From positions 1 through 64,000 of the forward strand of contig CANBCZ010000004.1 of NCBI GenBank assembly GCA_947367255.1: a stretch of DNA of 64,000 bases, read 5' to 3'. This document shows, piece after piece, positions 16,230-25,985 of this stretch. The first letter of the stretch is position 1; the number at the start of each line of letters is the position of its first letter. Below the pieces are notes generated by a model, which made no database searches, was not told the origin of the DNA, and saw only the letters and a program-made list of their open reading frames with translations. Position numbers and translations under genes: made by a program. The stretch is from an uncultured Alistipes sp. Lineage in GTDB: Bacteria > Bacteroidota > Bacteroidia > Bacteroidales > Rikenellaceae.

Positions 16230-16395
16230 GTTGTGAAAAGGCAGCATTAGCTGCCGCTAACCTCTTTCTCGTCAATGGGTAGTACTCCAAGTACAACCCA
16301 TCGTCTCGAAAGAAGGCCGAGCGTTGCTACTACTACCTTTTGACAACAAACGACAAACCGAGAGCAGAGGCTGCTTGCAGACTATGCCGAGGTGC
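16230..16395 (+). repeat. Palindromic 3' element (E5) with partial module A
   Basis: Follows the candidate 6S RNA. The 5' mini-stem is GGCAG-cattag-CTGCC, then CCGCTAAC, a core stem CTTTC/GAAAG with ATGGGT...ACCCAT and AGTAC-loop-AGTAC tip, GCCGAGCGTTG and a TTTTGACAAC tail. From 16347 it continues with a module A fragment (CCGAGAGCAGAGGCTGC...) whose end hairpin is ATCCCAC/GTGGGAT. A lone 5' arm (GTGATAACGCGGATA) stands at 16442-16456. No gene is seen in 15994-16520. Confidence 0.75.
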
Positions 16396-16520
16396 GGAAG
16401 TTTGAAAATCCCACTTGTGGGATTAACAAAAAATTTTGGAGTGATAACGCGGATATCATTATAAACATAAAACCTTAAAAAAGAGGACACTAATAACCAT
16501 ATATAAACACCAAACAAACT

Positions 16521-18050
16521 ATGGAATATACTATTATTTTAGCAATTGCCCTAGTTGTTTCGGCACTGGTCGGAGGTTTGACATATTGGGTTGTCAAGTC
16601 TCGTGCGCAGACGATGATTCACGAGGCGGAGGCACAGGCTGAGATGATTAAGAAGGAGAAGGCTCTCCAGGCAAAAGAGAAGTTTATACAACTCAAGAGT
16701 GAGCACGACCGTGCAGTAAACGAGCGCAACCAGAAGGTTAGGGAGGCGGAAAATCGTGTGCGTCAGGCGGAGCAGGCACTGCAGCATCAGCAGAAGGAGC
16801 TGGAGCGCAAGCTTGCCGAGAGCGACAAGGTTAAGGCAAAGATGGAGGCGCAGATTGCAACTGTCGAGGAGCGCAAGGCTGAGCTGGCACAGCTGATGAG
16901 CGAGCAGAATGCGCGTCTTGAGCAGATCTCGGGAATGAGCTCGGAGGAGGCGAAGAATATCCTTATCGAGAATATGAAGGCAGAGGCGAAGAGCGAGGCT
17001 GCCGCATATATCAACGAGACTATCGAGGAGGCGAAGATGACCGCCACAAAGGAGGCTAAGCGTATCATCGTAGCATCTATACAGAGAGTGGCAACAGAGA
17101 CCGCCATCGAGAACTCTGTCACTGTATTTAACATTGACTCTGAGGATGTTAAGGGTCGTATTATCGGTCGTGAGGGTCGTAATATTCGTGCCCTCGAGGC
17201 TGCAACAGGTATCGAGATTATCGTAGATGATACCCCTGAGGCAATTATCCTCAGCGGCTTCGATCCTGTACGCCGTGAGATTGCTCGTCTGGCACTGCAT
17301 CAGCTCGTAACAGATGGTCGTATCCACCCTGCACGCATCGAGGAGGTTGTAGCAAAGGTTAAGAAGCAGATTGAGGAGGAGATTGTTGAGGTAGGTAAGC
17401 GAACAGCTATCGACCTCGGTATTCACGGTCTGCATCCGGAGCTTATCCGACTTATCGGTAAGATGAAGTACCGCTCATCATACGGTCAGAACCTGCTCCA
17501 ACACGCCCGCGAGACTGCAAACCTCGCAGGTATTATGGCTGCAGAGCTCGGTCTGAATCCTAAGGCGGCGCGTCGCGCAGGTCTGCTCCACGATATCGGT
17601 AAGGTGCCTGATGATGAGCCGGAGTTGCCACACGCAATTATCGGTCAGAAGCTCGCCGAGAAGTATAAGGAGAAGGCTGATGTCTGCAACGCTATCGGTG
17701 CTCACCACGACGAGACAGAGATGACATCTATGATCGCCCCAATTATTCAGGTCTGCGATGCTATCTCAGGTGCACGTCCGGGTGCTCGCCGCGAGGTTAT
17801 CGAGTCGTACATCAAGCGTCTGAAGGAGATGGAGGATATCGCACTCTCTTATGAGGGCGTTGTAAAGACCTACGCTATTCAGGCAGGTCGTGAGCTCCGC
17901 GTAATCGTTGGCGCTGACAAGCTCTCCGATGCCGAGTCTGAGGCACTCTCACACGACATCGCAAAGCGTATTCAGGATGAGATGACATATCCTGGACAGG
18001 TGAAGATTACTGTTATTCGTGAGACGCGTTCAGTAAGCTACGCAAAGTAA
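16521..18050 (+). CDS. rny: Ribonuclease Y
   Basis: Membrane-anchored endoribonuclease that starts mRNA decay. Domains in order: one N-terminal membrane helix (residues 4-24, [22 protein letters not shown]), a long coiled coil (about 30-190), a KH RNA-binding domain ([20 protein letters not shown], about 210-270) and an HD phosphohydrolase domain (LLHDIGK ... AIGAHHDE, about 325-420). The length (509) is standard. Repeat-element fragments lie upstream and a full element begins five bases after the stop. Confidence 0.97.
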   Translation: MEYTIILAIALVVSALVGGLTYWVVKSRAQTMIHEAEAQAEMIKKEKALQAKEKFIQLKSEHDRAVNERNQKVREAENRVRQAEQALQHQQKELERKLAESDKVKAKMEAQIATVEERKAELAQLMSEQNARLEQISGMSSEEAKNILIENMKAEAKSEAAAYINETIEEAKMTATKEAKRIIVASIQRVATETAIENSVTVFNIDSEDVKGRIIGREGRNIRALEAATGIEIIVDDTPEAIILSGFDPVRREIARLALHQLVTDGRIHPARIEEVVAKVKKQIEEEIVEVGKRTAIDLGIHGLHPELIRLIGKMKYRSSYGQNLLQHARETANLAGIMAAELGLNPKAARRAGLLHDIGKVPDDEPELPHAIIGQKLAEKYKEKADVCNAIGAHHDETEMTSMIAPIIQVCDAISGARPGARREVIESYIKRLKEMEDIALSYEGVVKTYAIQAGRELRVIVGADKLSDAESEALSHDIAKRIQDEMTYPGQVKITVIRETRSVSYAK

Positions 18051-18054
18051 TTTT

Positions 18055-18255
18055 GGCGTGATAGCGGGGCACCTATCTCCGCTAACATATAAAATCAGCA
18101 AAGGGCAGTACATCCAGTACAGCCCTTCGCTGTTTTATATGCCGAGCGGAGTATCTGACCCATTGGCTCGCCTACGGCGACCCTTCACTGCTCCGCCTCA
18201 GCATAGCGTGCAAGCACACTCTGCCTTCGGCTTAATCGCAGCGTTCTGACGCCAA
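18055..18255 (+). repeat. Palindromic 3' element (E6) with module B
   Basis: Core stem CATATAAAA/TTTTATATG with CAGC/GCTG, AAGGGC/GCCCTT and GTAC-loop-GTAC: one of the longest stems of the family. The left arm reads GCGGGGCACC, and the GCCGAGCGGAG box follows. Module B (18165-18243) is inserted before the TTCTGACG tail. The rest of the gap, to 18370, is AT-rich and shows only another tail-like unit at 18266-18295. Confidence 0.85.
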
Positions 18256-18370
18256 AATTGCGTGACTCTAATTAAACGTTCTGACGACAAATGCGTGTAG
18301 GGATGAGGTGGTGATAAAATTTTTTCGATAAAATGTTGCAGATTTTGTATATTTTCTATACCTTTACCAT

Positions 18371-19195
18371 ATGAAAGTATCGGTAAGCAGATATACATTG
18401 ACTTCGGGGTTGCTTATAGTGGCTATGGCTGTGTTGTCGTGGTTGCTTTGGGCGGTTGTTCCGTTCTCGGTTGAGTTTTTTGCATTCCCGTTAAATCTGA
18501 TACTTTTTCTGCTTTGGGGCTGGGGTGTTTTTGAGTTACATCGTGCCTCGGGGCGCAGTGTTATAGCGCGTTATCTACTTTCTCGTCAGGCGACAATTAC
18601 AAGTCTTGTGTTGCTGGCTGCGGGTTGTATAGTTATGGGATTACAGCGTAAGCCAGCCACAGACTCATATCCATTTTTGTTGCTTAACCTCTTTGTTATC
18701 ACGCAGTTAGCTATGGTTACTCTGCGCGGATGGAGAGATTGCTCCGGTATTCGTTGGGTATTCATATGTTGTCATTTAGGACTGCTGCTTGCGCTTATTG
18801 CGGGATTTTGGGGTGCTCCTGATACTCGTATTATGCGTGCAGAGATTACTGCCGAGCCGACAAAGAGTGCTCTATGTCAGAATGGGGAGGTTATGCAGCT
18901 TGGCTATGAACTTTCGCTTGCCGACTTTAGGGTTGAGTATTACGATAACGGTACGCCGTCGGCATACGAGGCGGATGTCGAGATAGATGGCAGCAGGGTG
19001 GAGTTGCGTGTAAACCATCCGCACAAGGTGGGGCTGGGGGAGCATATCTACCTGACATCCTTTGAGCAGAGGGGGAGTGATACCTGTTGCATTGTGCAGA
19101 TTGTGCGTCAGCCGTGGAGGGCGGTGATGTTTCTTGGCATTGCTCTTATGCTTGCGGGGGCGATACTGATATTTATAAGAGGACCGAAACGATGA
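18371..19195 (+). CDS. ResB-like cytochrome c biogenesis protein
   Basis: Predicted half of the system II cytochrome c synthetase, which with CcsA moves haem across the membrane and attaches it to CxxCH apocytochromes. Hydrophobic helices are seen near residues 10-30, 38-55, 72-92, 98-115 and 124-145, followed by a periplasmic segment (about 148-245) and a last helix (about 248-268). The layout (four helices, outside domain, final helix) is that of ResB-like proteins, here a short 274-residue form. It overlaps ccsA (ATGA) and precedes a tri-haem peroxidase, which supports the role. Confidence 0.8.
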   Translation: MKVSVSRYTLTSGLLIVAMAVLSWLLWAVVPFSVEFFAFPLNLILFLLWGWGVFELHRASGRSVIARYLLSRQATITSLVLLAAGCIVMGLQRKPATDSYPFLLLNLFVITQLAMVTLRGWRDCSGIRWVFICCHLGLLLALIAGFWGAPDTRIMRAEITAEPTKSALCQNGEVMQLGYELSLADFRVEYYDNGTPSAYEADVEIDGSRVELRVNHPHKVGLGEHIYLTSFEQRGSDTCCIVQIVRQPWRAVMFLGIALMLAGAILIFIRGPKR

Positions 19196-19965
19196 GTGCC
19201 GGGTGGGGTATATTTCCGATATTTGCAGTTGTGGCTGCGGCTATGGGACTTGCGAGTTTCGTAGCGGCACTTTGTACTCGTAAGTCGTTGGCTCAGTGGA
19301 TGATTCGCGGAGCTGTGGCGGTTATGCTGCTCTTTATTCTGCAGCTGTGGATAGTGCTTGACCGCCCACCGATGCGTACTATGGGAGAGACAAGGTTATG
19401 GTACTCGCTCTTCCTCTTTATCTGTGGTGCATTTGCCTATAGGCGTTGGGGATATGGCTGGCTGCTCGGCTTTGCGACAACAATGGCGACGGTATTTATG
19501 GTCATAAACTGTTTTAAGCCCGAGATTCACGACCAGTCGCTGATGCCGGCATTGCAGAGTGTATGGTTTATCCCTCATGTCTCGATATATATCTTCTCGT
19601 ATGCGTTGTTGGGGTGTGCTACGCTGATGTCGCTCTACTCGTTATGGGGCAGGAGAGATGTGGATGATGCACTGCAGAGCCTTACTTGGGGCGGTGTAGC
19701 ATTCTTTACGATAGGTATGCTTACAGGTGCACTCTGGGCAAAGGAGGCGTGGGGTGAGTATTGGAGCTGGGACGCAAAGGAGAGCTGGGCGGCGGCAACA
19801 TGGCTGCTCTATCTGCTTGCAATGCACCTGCCGCGTCTTGGTTATAGTGATAGAAGGGTGCGGGCGGTGGTGATGGTTGTTGCATTTCTCAGCCTGCAGA
19901 TGTGTTGGTATGGTGTGAACTACCTGCCGGCAGCAATGGATAGTGTGCATATTTATAACAGATAA
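19192..19965 (+). CDS. ccsA: Cytochrome c assembly protein CcsA/ResC
   Basis: Haem-handling membrane subunit of cytochrome c system II. It carries the diagnostic tryptophan-rich WGEYWSWDAKESWAAATWL (near residue 190) that binds haem, with conserved histidines on flanking helices (VWFIPHVSIYIFSY). About eight hydrophobic segments fill 257 residues. The ORF track begins at 19087, but the ATG at 19192 overlaps the resB stop and gives a normal N-terminus, so it is chosen. The pair resB-ccsA is followed after 21 bp by the haem protein that needs it. Confidence 0.92.
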   Translation: MSAGWGIFPIFAVVAAAMGLASFVAALCTRKSLAQWMIRGAVAVMLLFILQLWIVLDRPPMRTMGETRLWYSLFLFICGAFAYRRWGYGWLLGFATTMATVFMVINCFKPEIHDQSLMPALQSVWFIPHVSIYIFSYALLGCATLMSLYSLWGRRDVDDALQSLTWGGVAFFTIGMLTGALWAKEAWGEYWSWDAKESWAAATWLLYLLAMHLPRLGYSDRRVRAVVMVVAFLSLQMCWYGVNYLPAAMDSVHIYNR

Positions 19966-19986
19966 AACCCTTAAACTTAGTAGCTT

Positions 19987-21303
19987 ATGAAGAAAAAACT
20001 ACTTTTTGGTTCGCTGGTTGTCATAGCGCTGCTCGTTGTGGCATACCGCATCAGTTGCAAGGCTCCTTCGGCAGAACTTGGCGAGCAGGAGCGTGTAGCG
20101 GCAATTTTTGAAAGAGGCGGATGTCTGGACTGCCATAGCGCAGAGCCAAACCTGCCATTCTACGCTTCGATGCCGATTATGGGCGATATGGTTGTTGCCG
20201 ATAGTAAGGCGGGCTATCAGATGTTCGATATCGAGCCGATGATAAAGGCGCTCGGATCGGGCGAAACACTCTCGGCAGTCGATGTGGCAAGGGTCGAGAA
20301 GGCTGCGCTTGACGGCGATATGCCTATGGCAAAGTACTACCTTGTGCATTGGGGTAGCCAGATGACCTCTGCAAAGAGTACTATCATTGCCGCTTGGGCA
20401 GAGAAGTGGCGTGCAGAGTACTACAACGACGGCATTGGTGGCGAGCCTGTTCGTCCTATAGCCGAGCGATTGGAGTATGACGAGGCAAAGGCAGAGCTCG
20501 GTCGTATCCTCTACCACGACACCCGACTCTCGATTGACAATACCGTCTCTTGTGCCTCTTGTCACGACCTGAGCACAGCGGGTGTGGACAACAAACAGTA
20601 CTCGGAGGGTGTGGGCGGTCAGCTTGGTGGCGTAAATGCACCGACCGTATATAATGCTGTCTACAACTTCGTTCAGTTCTGGGATGGTCGTGCCGCAACC
20701 CTTGCATTGCAGGCTGCAGGTCCGCCACTCAACCCTGTGGAGATGGGCTGCGAGTCGTTTGACCAGATTATTGCAAAGCTCTCGAAAGATCGTGCCCTGA
20801 CACGAGCATTCAAGGCTGTATATCCTGATGGTTGGAGCGAGGCAAATATTACCGATGCAATCGCGCAGTTCGAGCATACTCTCATCACACCTAACTCTCG
20901 CTTTGACAGATACTTGAAGGGCGATGCCGAGGCAATTACTGCCGAGGAGCTCGAGGGTTATAACCTCTTTAAGAAGTATAACTGCGCAACCTGCCATGTA
21001 GGTCCTATTTTGGGTGGTCAGTCCTATGAACTTATGGGTCAGTATGCCGACTACTTTGCAGCGCGCGGCACAGAGCTTACCGTAGAGGATAATGGTCGAT
21101 TTAAGGAGACATCTATCGAGCGCGACCGTCACCGCTTCAAGGTTCCCGGACTTCGAAATGTAGCACTTACTGCCCCATACTTCCACGACGGCACCGAGCC
21201 TGAACTCAAAGAGGCTGTATGCAAGATGGGTACATATCAGGTTGGTGTGGAGCTTGAAGATGAGGTTGAGGATAAGATTGTTGCCTTCCTGAAAGCAATA
21301 TAG
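19987..21303 (+). CDS. Tri-haem cytochrome c peroxidase family protein
   Basis: Exported peroxidase likely reducing hydrogen peroxide in the periplasm with electrons from the quinol chain. The N-terminus has a membrane anchor or signal (LLFGSLVVIALLVVAYRI). Three haem-binding motifs are visible: CLDCH (residues 46-50) in an N-terminal haem domain, CASCH at the start of the di-haem peroxidase domain, and CATCH in its second half. Classical CcpA has two haems; the extra N-terminal domain is known in YhjA-type quinol peroxidases and in Bacteroidota. It follows the resB-ccsA pair, so assembly and client are encoded together. Confidence 0.9.
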   Translation: MKKKLLFGSLVVIALLVVAYRISCKAPSAELGEQERVAAIFERGGCLDCHSAEPNLPFYASMPIMGDMVVADSKAGYQMFDIEPMIKALGSGETLSAVDVARVEKAALDGDMPMAKYYLVHWGSQMTSAKSTIIAAWAEKWRAEYYNDGIGGEPVRPIAERLEYDEAKAELGRILYHDTRLSIDNTVSCASCHDLSTAGVDNKQYSEGVGGQLGGVNAPTVYNAVYNFVQFWDGRAATLALQAAGPPLNPVEMGCESFDQIIAKLSKDRALTRAFKAVYPDGWSEANITDAIAQFEHTLITPNSRFDRYLKGDAEAITAEELEGYNLFKKYNCATCHVGPILGGQSYELMGQYADYFAARGTELTVEDNGRFKETSIERDRHRFKVPGLRNVALTAPYFHDGTEPELKEAVCKMGTYQVGVELEDEVEDKIVAFLKAI

Positions 21304-21307
21304 AAGT

Positions 21308-21402
21308 TTTATCGTGATAACGCGGATACCTACTTCCGATAGCTAAAAATCCCGGTAAAGGTCAGTACTAAAATGTACAGCCTTTGCCGGGATTTTTACT
21401 TG
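21308..21402 (+). repeat. Palindromic 3' element (E7) after the peroxidase
   Basis: 5' arm CGTGATAACGCGGATACC, then a stem AAAAATCCCGG/CCGGGATTTTT with AAAGG/CCTTT and GTAC-loop-GTAC. The T-run makes it a good terminator. The GCCGAGCG box and tail are missing, so this is a 3'-truncated copy. Confidence 0.85.
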
Positions 21403-21451
21403 AGCCAAGGGCAATAGACAATAAAGAGAGTGGCAAAAAAATGCATTTTCC

Positions 21452-21483
21452 TTTGTACTTTAGTACAAAAAGATGTACCTTTG
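21452..21483 (+). promoter_or_regulatory. Promoter of the SusCD operon
   Basis: TTTG (21452-21455), 20 nt, TACCTTTG (21476-21483): a perfect phylum consensus. The ATG chosen for SusC is at 21490, about where transcription should start, so the mRNA may be leaderless. Confidence 0.7.
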
Positions 21484-21489
21484 CGCCCT

Positions 21490-24453
21490 ATGAACTCACT
21501 CAAACAATTTTTTCAACTTTTCGGCATTACGTTACTGCTCAGCTTATTAGTATCGGCTGCATCTGCGCAGAGCGTAGCTAAGGTGACTGTAAGCGGTACT
21601 GTTACCTCTGCCGAAGATAACTCCCCGCTGCTCGGTGTGGCAGTAGTGGTCCTTGAGACTATGCAGGGAGTGACATCTAATTTTGATGGTACATACACCA
21701 TCGATGCTGCTGCAGGAAATACGCTCAGCTTCTCCTTCCTCGGATGCAAGGAGGCGCAGTGGGTAGTGCCCGCAGATGCAAAGGGTAGTATCACCTGCGA
21801 CATCAAGCTCGAGTCGGAGAGCGAGGCGATTGACGATGTGGTGGTAATTGCCTATGGTGTGCGTAAAAAGGGAACTATCACCGGTTCGGTATCGACGGTG
21901 AAGATGGAGAAGGTCGAGAAGACACCGACAGCTGCATTTGATCAGGCGTTGCAGGGTCAGGTGCCGGGCTTGACAGTACTCTCGAACACCGGTGAGCCGA
22001 GTGCGGCGGCGGTGATGACTATTCGTGGTACAAACTCCATCAACTCGGGAACCGCTCCGCTCTACATCCTCGATGGTGTGCCTATTGCGGCAAGTGACTT
22101 TAATACTATCAACCCTGCCGACATCGAGTCTATCTCGGTGCTCAAGGATGCCTCTTCGACCTCTATCTATGGTGCGCGTGCAGCGAATGGTGTGATTGTC
22201 ATCACTACAAAGCGCGGAAAGATGGCAGATCGTCCGAGAATTGAGTATCGTATGCAGCTCGGTTTCTCGCAGGTGGCATGCGGAAAGTGGGATTTGATGA
22301 ACACTGCCGAGCGTATCGAGTATGAGCGTCAGATAGGTATGGACGAGGGTCAGAACTATGCTGTGCTGAGCCAGACTGATATAAATTGGATGGAGCAGGT
22401 CTTCAACTCGTCGGCAATGTTGCAGAACTACGAGCTTGCCGTATCGGGTGCTGATGAGAAGACCTCGTACTACATCTCTGCCGGTTACTACAATCAGGAT
22501 GGTGTGGCAATGGGCTCGAGCTTCGAGCGTTTCTCGTCGCGTCAGAACTTCGAGCGCAAGATGGGCAGCTGGCTCAAGATGGGTGCCAACACAATGCTCA
22601 ACTTCCAGAATATTACACAGGCGGATGAGGGTGCATATACACTCGTCACTCCAATCTCGGCAGCCCGCTTTATGATGCCGTATTGGAATCCATACCGCGC
22701 AGACGGCTCTATAGCCTCAATTGCCGACGGTAGCTGGAAGGGTAATGGTCAGAACCCTGTGGAGTGGCTGGCAAACAACCCTGTGAGCTTCAAGAAGTAC
22801 AAGGTTATCTCTACGCAGTATGCCGAGGCGACACCTATAAAGGGTCTTACACTCAAGAGTCAGTTCGGTATCGACTACTCGCATACTACCGGCTTCGGTC
22901 AGTCCTTCCCGAGCTATGCTCCAAATCAGGGACAGGGTAGTGCTTCACGCAGCTCGACCGACAGCTACAGCCTTACCATAACTAATACTGTAAACTACAA
23001 CTTCGATATCGACAACAGTCACCACTTCAACCTCCTTGTAGGTCAGGAGGGTGTGAACAGCCACTACGAGGCGTTCAATATCCTTACGAAGGGTCAGAAT
23101 AACGATAAACTGACAAATGTCTCTTCGGGTACCCGCGCAACATCGTGGGGTGATACTACCGACTCGGACTACGGCTTTGTGTCGTTCTTCGGTCGTGGCG
23201 AGTACAACTACGACGAGCGTTACTTCGCCGACTTCTCGGTGCGTACAGACGGTAGTTCGCGCTTTGGTGTCTCTCGCCGTTGGGCAGGCTTCTGGAGTGT
23301 GGGTTTTATGTGGAATATGCGCAACGAGGCGTTTATCGACAGCGCGCGTTTGTGGCTGACAAATGCTCAGATCTCCTTCTCGACAGGTACATCGGGTAAC
23401 TCATCTATCCCTAACTACGAGCACCTCGCACTGGTTGGTGGCGGTGCTGACTATGTAGGCAGTGCCGGTGTAGGTCTTATGCAGCCGGGAAATGAGCGTC
23501 TGGGATGGGAGAAGCCGTGGACCACAAACCTCGGTCTGCACTTCGGATTCTGGCACAGACTCAATGTAGACCTTGAGCTCTACTACAAGCACACCTCGGA
23601 TATGCTTATGGAGGTGCCTGAACCATACTCTACATCGGGTTTTGGATACTACTGGGATAATGTCGGCGCGATGGTAAACAAGGGTGTGGAGCTCAATGTT
23701 CTCGGAACACTGATTGCTACTCCGGAGTTTATGTGGACAGTAAATGCCAATGTGTCGTACAACCATAACCGCATTACCGAGCTCTATAACGGTGTTCAGG
23801 AGTATGAGCGCTCGGGTACAAATACAAAACTTGTTGTGGGTCATCCACTCGGCGAGTTCTACATCAACCGCTATGCGGGCGTAAACCCTGCAAATGGTGA
23901 TGCGCTGTGGTATACAAAGGATGGCGAGCTGACAACAGAGCTTCGAGATGAGGATAAGGTGCTTATCGGCAAGAGCTACATCGCCCCTTGGCAGGGTGGT
24001 TTCGGTACGGCGCTGAGCTGGAAGGGACTCTCTCTTACTGCGCAGTTCAGTTGGGTTGCCGACCGTTGGATGCTCAACAACGACCGCTACTTTGACGAGT
24101 CGAATGGTCGTTTTGCATCTTACAACCAGTCACGCCGCCTGCTCGAGCGTTGGCAGAAGCCGGGCGATGTGACCGATATACCGCGTCACGGAGTCTACAC
24201 AGAGTTTGACAGCCGCCTGCTTGAGGATGCATCTTTCTTGCGACTTAAGAACCTGATGCTCAGCTACTCAATCCCGGAGAAGGCTATCCGCAAGAGCCGC
24301 GTATTCAGCGGACTGAGACTCTACGCACAGGCGCAGAACCTCTTTACATTCACTCGCTTCTCGGGTCTGGACCCCGAGGGTACGACAAACCTCTATGCCG
24401 CGCAGTATCCTATGTCGCGTCAGTTTACCTTCGGAGTTGATATTACATTCTAA
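21490..24453 (+). CDS. SusC/RagA-family TonB-dependent outer-membrane transporter
   Basis: Large outer-membrane importer that works with the SusD-like lipoprotein as a lidded transporter. Order: signal peptide ending SAASAQS, a carboxypeptidase-like N-terminal domain (VSGTVTSAEDNSPLLGVAVVV ... GTYTID), a TonB box region (DDVVVIAYGVRKKGTITGSVS), the plug with SGTAPLYILDGVPI and SIYGARAANGVIVITTK, then a 22-strand barrel to the C-terminal aromatic residue. The ORF track starts at 21430 (GTG); the ATG at 21490 begins a proper signal peptide. It heads a nine-gene operon with a lipoprotein protease and no glycosidase, so the cargo is more likely peptide than glycan. Confidence 0.95.
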   Translation: MNSLKQFFQLFGITLLLSLLVSAASAQSVAKVTVSGTVTSAEDNSPLLGVAVVVLETMQGVTSNFDGTYTIDAAAGNTLSFSFLGCKEAQWVVPADAKGSITCDIKLESESEAIDDVVVIAYGVRKKGTITGSVSTVKMEKVEKTPTAAFDQALQGQVPGLTVLSNTGEPSAAAVMTIRGTNSINSGTAPLYILDGVPIAASDFNTINPADIESISVLKDASSTSIYGARAANGVIVITTKRGKMADRPRIEYRMQLGFSQVACGKWDLMNTAERIEYERQIGMDEGQNYAVLSQTDINWMEQVFNSSAMLQNYELAVSGADEKTSYYISAGYYNQDGVAMGSSFERFSSRQNFERKMGSWLKMGANTMLNFQNITQADEGAYTLVTPISAARFMMPYWNPYRADGSIASIADGSWKGNGQNPVEWLANNPVSFKKYKVISTQYAEATPIKGLTLKSQFGIDYSHTTGFGQSFPSYAPNQGQGSASRSSTDSYSLTITNTVNYNFDIDNSHHFNLLVGQEGVNSHYEAFNILTKGQNNDKLTNVSSGTRATSWGDTTDSDYGFVSFFGRGEYNYDERYFADFSVRTDGSSRFGVSRRWAGFWSVGFMWNMRNEAFIDSARLWLTNAQISFSTGTSGNSSIPNYEHLALVGGGADYVGSAGVGLMQPGNERLGWEKPWTTNLGLHFGFWHRLNVDLELYYKHTSDMLMEVPEPYSTSGFGYYWDNVGAMVNKGVELNVLGTLIATPEFMWTVNANVSYNHNRITELYNGVQEYERSGTNTKLVVGHPLGEFYINRYAGVNPANGDALWYTKDGELTTELRDEDKVLIGKSYIAPWQGGFGTALSWKGLSLTAQFSWVADRWMLNNDRYFDESNGRFASYNQSRRLLERWQKPGDVTDIPRHGVYTEFDSRLLEDASFLRLKNLMLSYSIPEKAIRKSRVFSGLRLYAQAQNLFTFTRFSGLDPEGTTNLYAAQYPMSRQFTFGVDITF

Positions 24454-24464
24454 ACAGTGACACT

Positions 24465-25982
24465 ATGCAGAAGATAAAGATATTTTTCGTTGCTTTGACA
24501 GCCCTTGCTGCTGTAAGCTGTCTGGATAAGGTGCCGGGCTCTGCGATTGAGCAGCAGCAGGCGATGCAGACCTTTGACGATGCAGAGCAGACCGTGACAG
24601 GTATCTACTCGCTCTTCAAGAGCGGTGCCCTCTATAGCGGACTGCTGACGATACTCCCCGACCTGCAGACAGATTTTGTCTATGCAGTAGACGGATACTC
24701 AAATACTTACGGCGATATTTGGCAGTGGAAAATCCGCTCGACCAATTCGGAGATAGAGGCTGTATATGCCGCCCTCTACCAGATTATCGCAAACTGTAAC
24801 TTCTACCTCGACCGTATCAACGGCGTTATGGCGGCTACGACAGACGACGAGAAGCTCCAGACGCTCGACATCTACACCGGAGAGGTATATGCCATTCGTG
24901 CACTCTGCTACTCGGAGTTGATAAAGTGTTACTGCAAGGCGTACGACCCTGCAACAGCCGCAAATGAGTTGGGTGTGGTGCTCCGTACAACGACTATCGA
25001 TCCGCAGCCTATGCCGCGTGCATCGCTCTATGACTCTTATCAGCAGGTACTTAAGGACCTTGCCGAGGCGGAGCGACTTCTCGATGAGGATAACGATGCA
25101 TACAGCAGTGCCTTTGTCACTCGCGCTATGGCATACGCCCTGCACGCCCGCGTGGCACTCTATATGCAGGATTGGCAGAGCGCAATCGACTACTCGACAC
25201 TGCTTATCGAGAACAAGGAGTTTGCTCTCAGCTCGGCAGTAACTCTCTATACGAGCGATATGACCTACTTCGACTATATGTGGAACTACGATTTGGCAAC
25301 AGAGATTATCTGGCGAATCGGTTTTACGACAACATCTTATGGTGGCGCGCTGGGTCAGTCGTTCCTCGGATTTAACAACGACTATACATACTACTATCCG
25401 GATTATGTTCCGGCACAGTGGGTGCTCGACCTCTACTCGCAGTCGGATATGCGATATGGCAGTTACTTCTACACCCTGCCGACAGGTTATAACCACGCTC
25501 TGCAGTGGCCACTGCTTGTTAAGTACTATGGTAATCAGGACTTTATAAACAACGCATACATCTACCATGTGGTTATGCCGAAGCCGTTCCGCCTTGCCGA
25601 GCAGTATCTGATTCGTGCCGAGGCGTACTGCCGTCAGGCAACACCAAACTATGCCGCAGCATCTAAGGATTTAGGTACGCTGCGTGCAGCGCGTATCTCG
25701 GGTGGTGGTGCAGTAAGCCTCAATGCTGCTAACTGCATCGAGCAGATTGCCGACGAGCGTGTGCGTGAGCTCTATATGGAGGGTTTCAGACTCCACGACA
25801 TCAAGCGCTGGGGTAAACTCTACCGTGATGGCGAGGGATTTACCCGCACTCCGCAGTCAAACTCCCTCTCGGAGGGCAGCTCGCTTGCCATCAAGGCAGA
25901 CAATCCACTCTTTGTATGGCCTATACCGAAGCACGAGCTTGAGGCTCCGGGTTCACTTGTTCAACCAAACGAAAGCAACTAA
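24465..25982 (+). CDS. SusD/RagB-family nutrient-binding lipoprotein
   Basis: Surface lipoprotein that caps the SusC barrel and binds the nutrient. Lipobox AAVSC at residues about 15-19. The N-terminal half is helical with TPR-like helices, and the C-terminal part has the RagB/SusD signature LIRAEAYCRQ ... DERVRELYMEGFRLHDIKRWG and the ending VWPIPKHELE. Length 505 is normal. It starts 11 bp after SusC. Ligand type cannot be read directly; operon content suggests oligopeptides, as shown for RagAB of Porphyromonas gingivalis. Confidence 0.95.
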   Translation: MQKIKIFFVALTALAAVSCLDKVPGSAIEQQQAMQTFDDAEQTVTGIYSLFKSGALYSGLLTILPDLQTDFVYAVDGYSNTYGDIWQWKIRSTNSEIEAVYAALYQIIANCNFYLDRINGVMAATTDDEKLQTLDIYTGEVYAIRALCYSELIKCYCKAYDPATAANELGVVLRTTTIDPQPMPRASLYDSYQQVLKDLAEAERLLDEDNDAYSSAFVTRAMAYALHARVALYMQDWQSAIDYSTLLIENKEFALSSAVTLYTSDMTYFDYMWNYDLATEIIWRIGFTTTSYGGALGQSFLGFNNDYTYYYPDYVPAQWVLDLYSQSDMRYGSYFYTLPTGYNHALQWPLLVKYYGNQDFINNAYIYHVVMPKPFRLAEQYLIRAEAYCRQATPNYAAASKDLGTLRAARISGGGAVSLNAANCIEQIADERVRELYMEGFRLHDIKRWGKLYRDGEGFTRTPQSNSLSEGSSLAIKADNPLFVWPIPKHELEAPGSLVQPNESN

Positions 25983-25985
25983 GAT

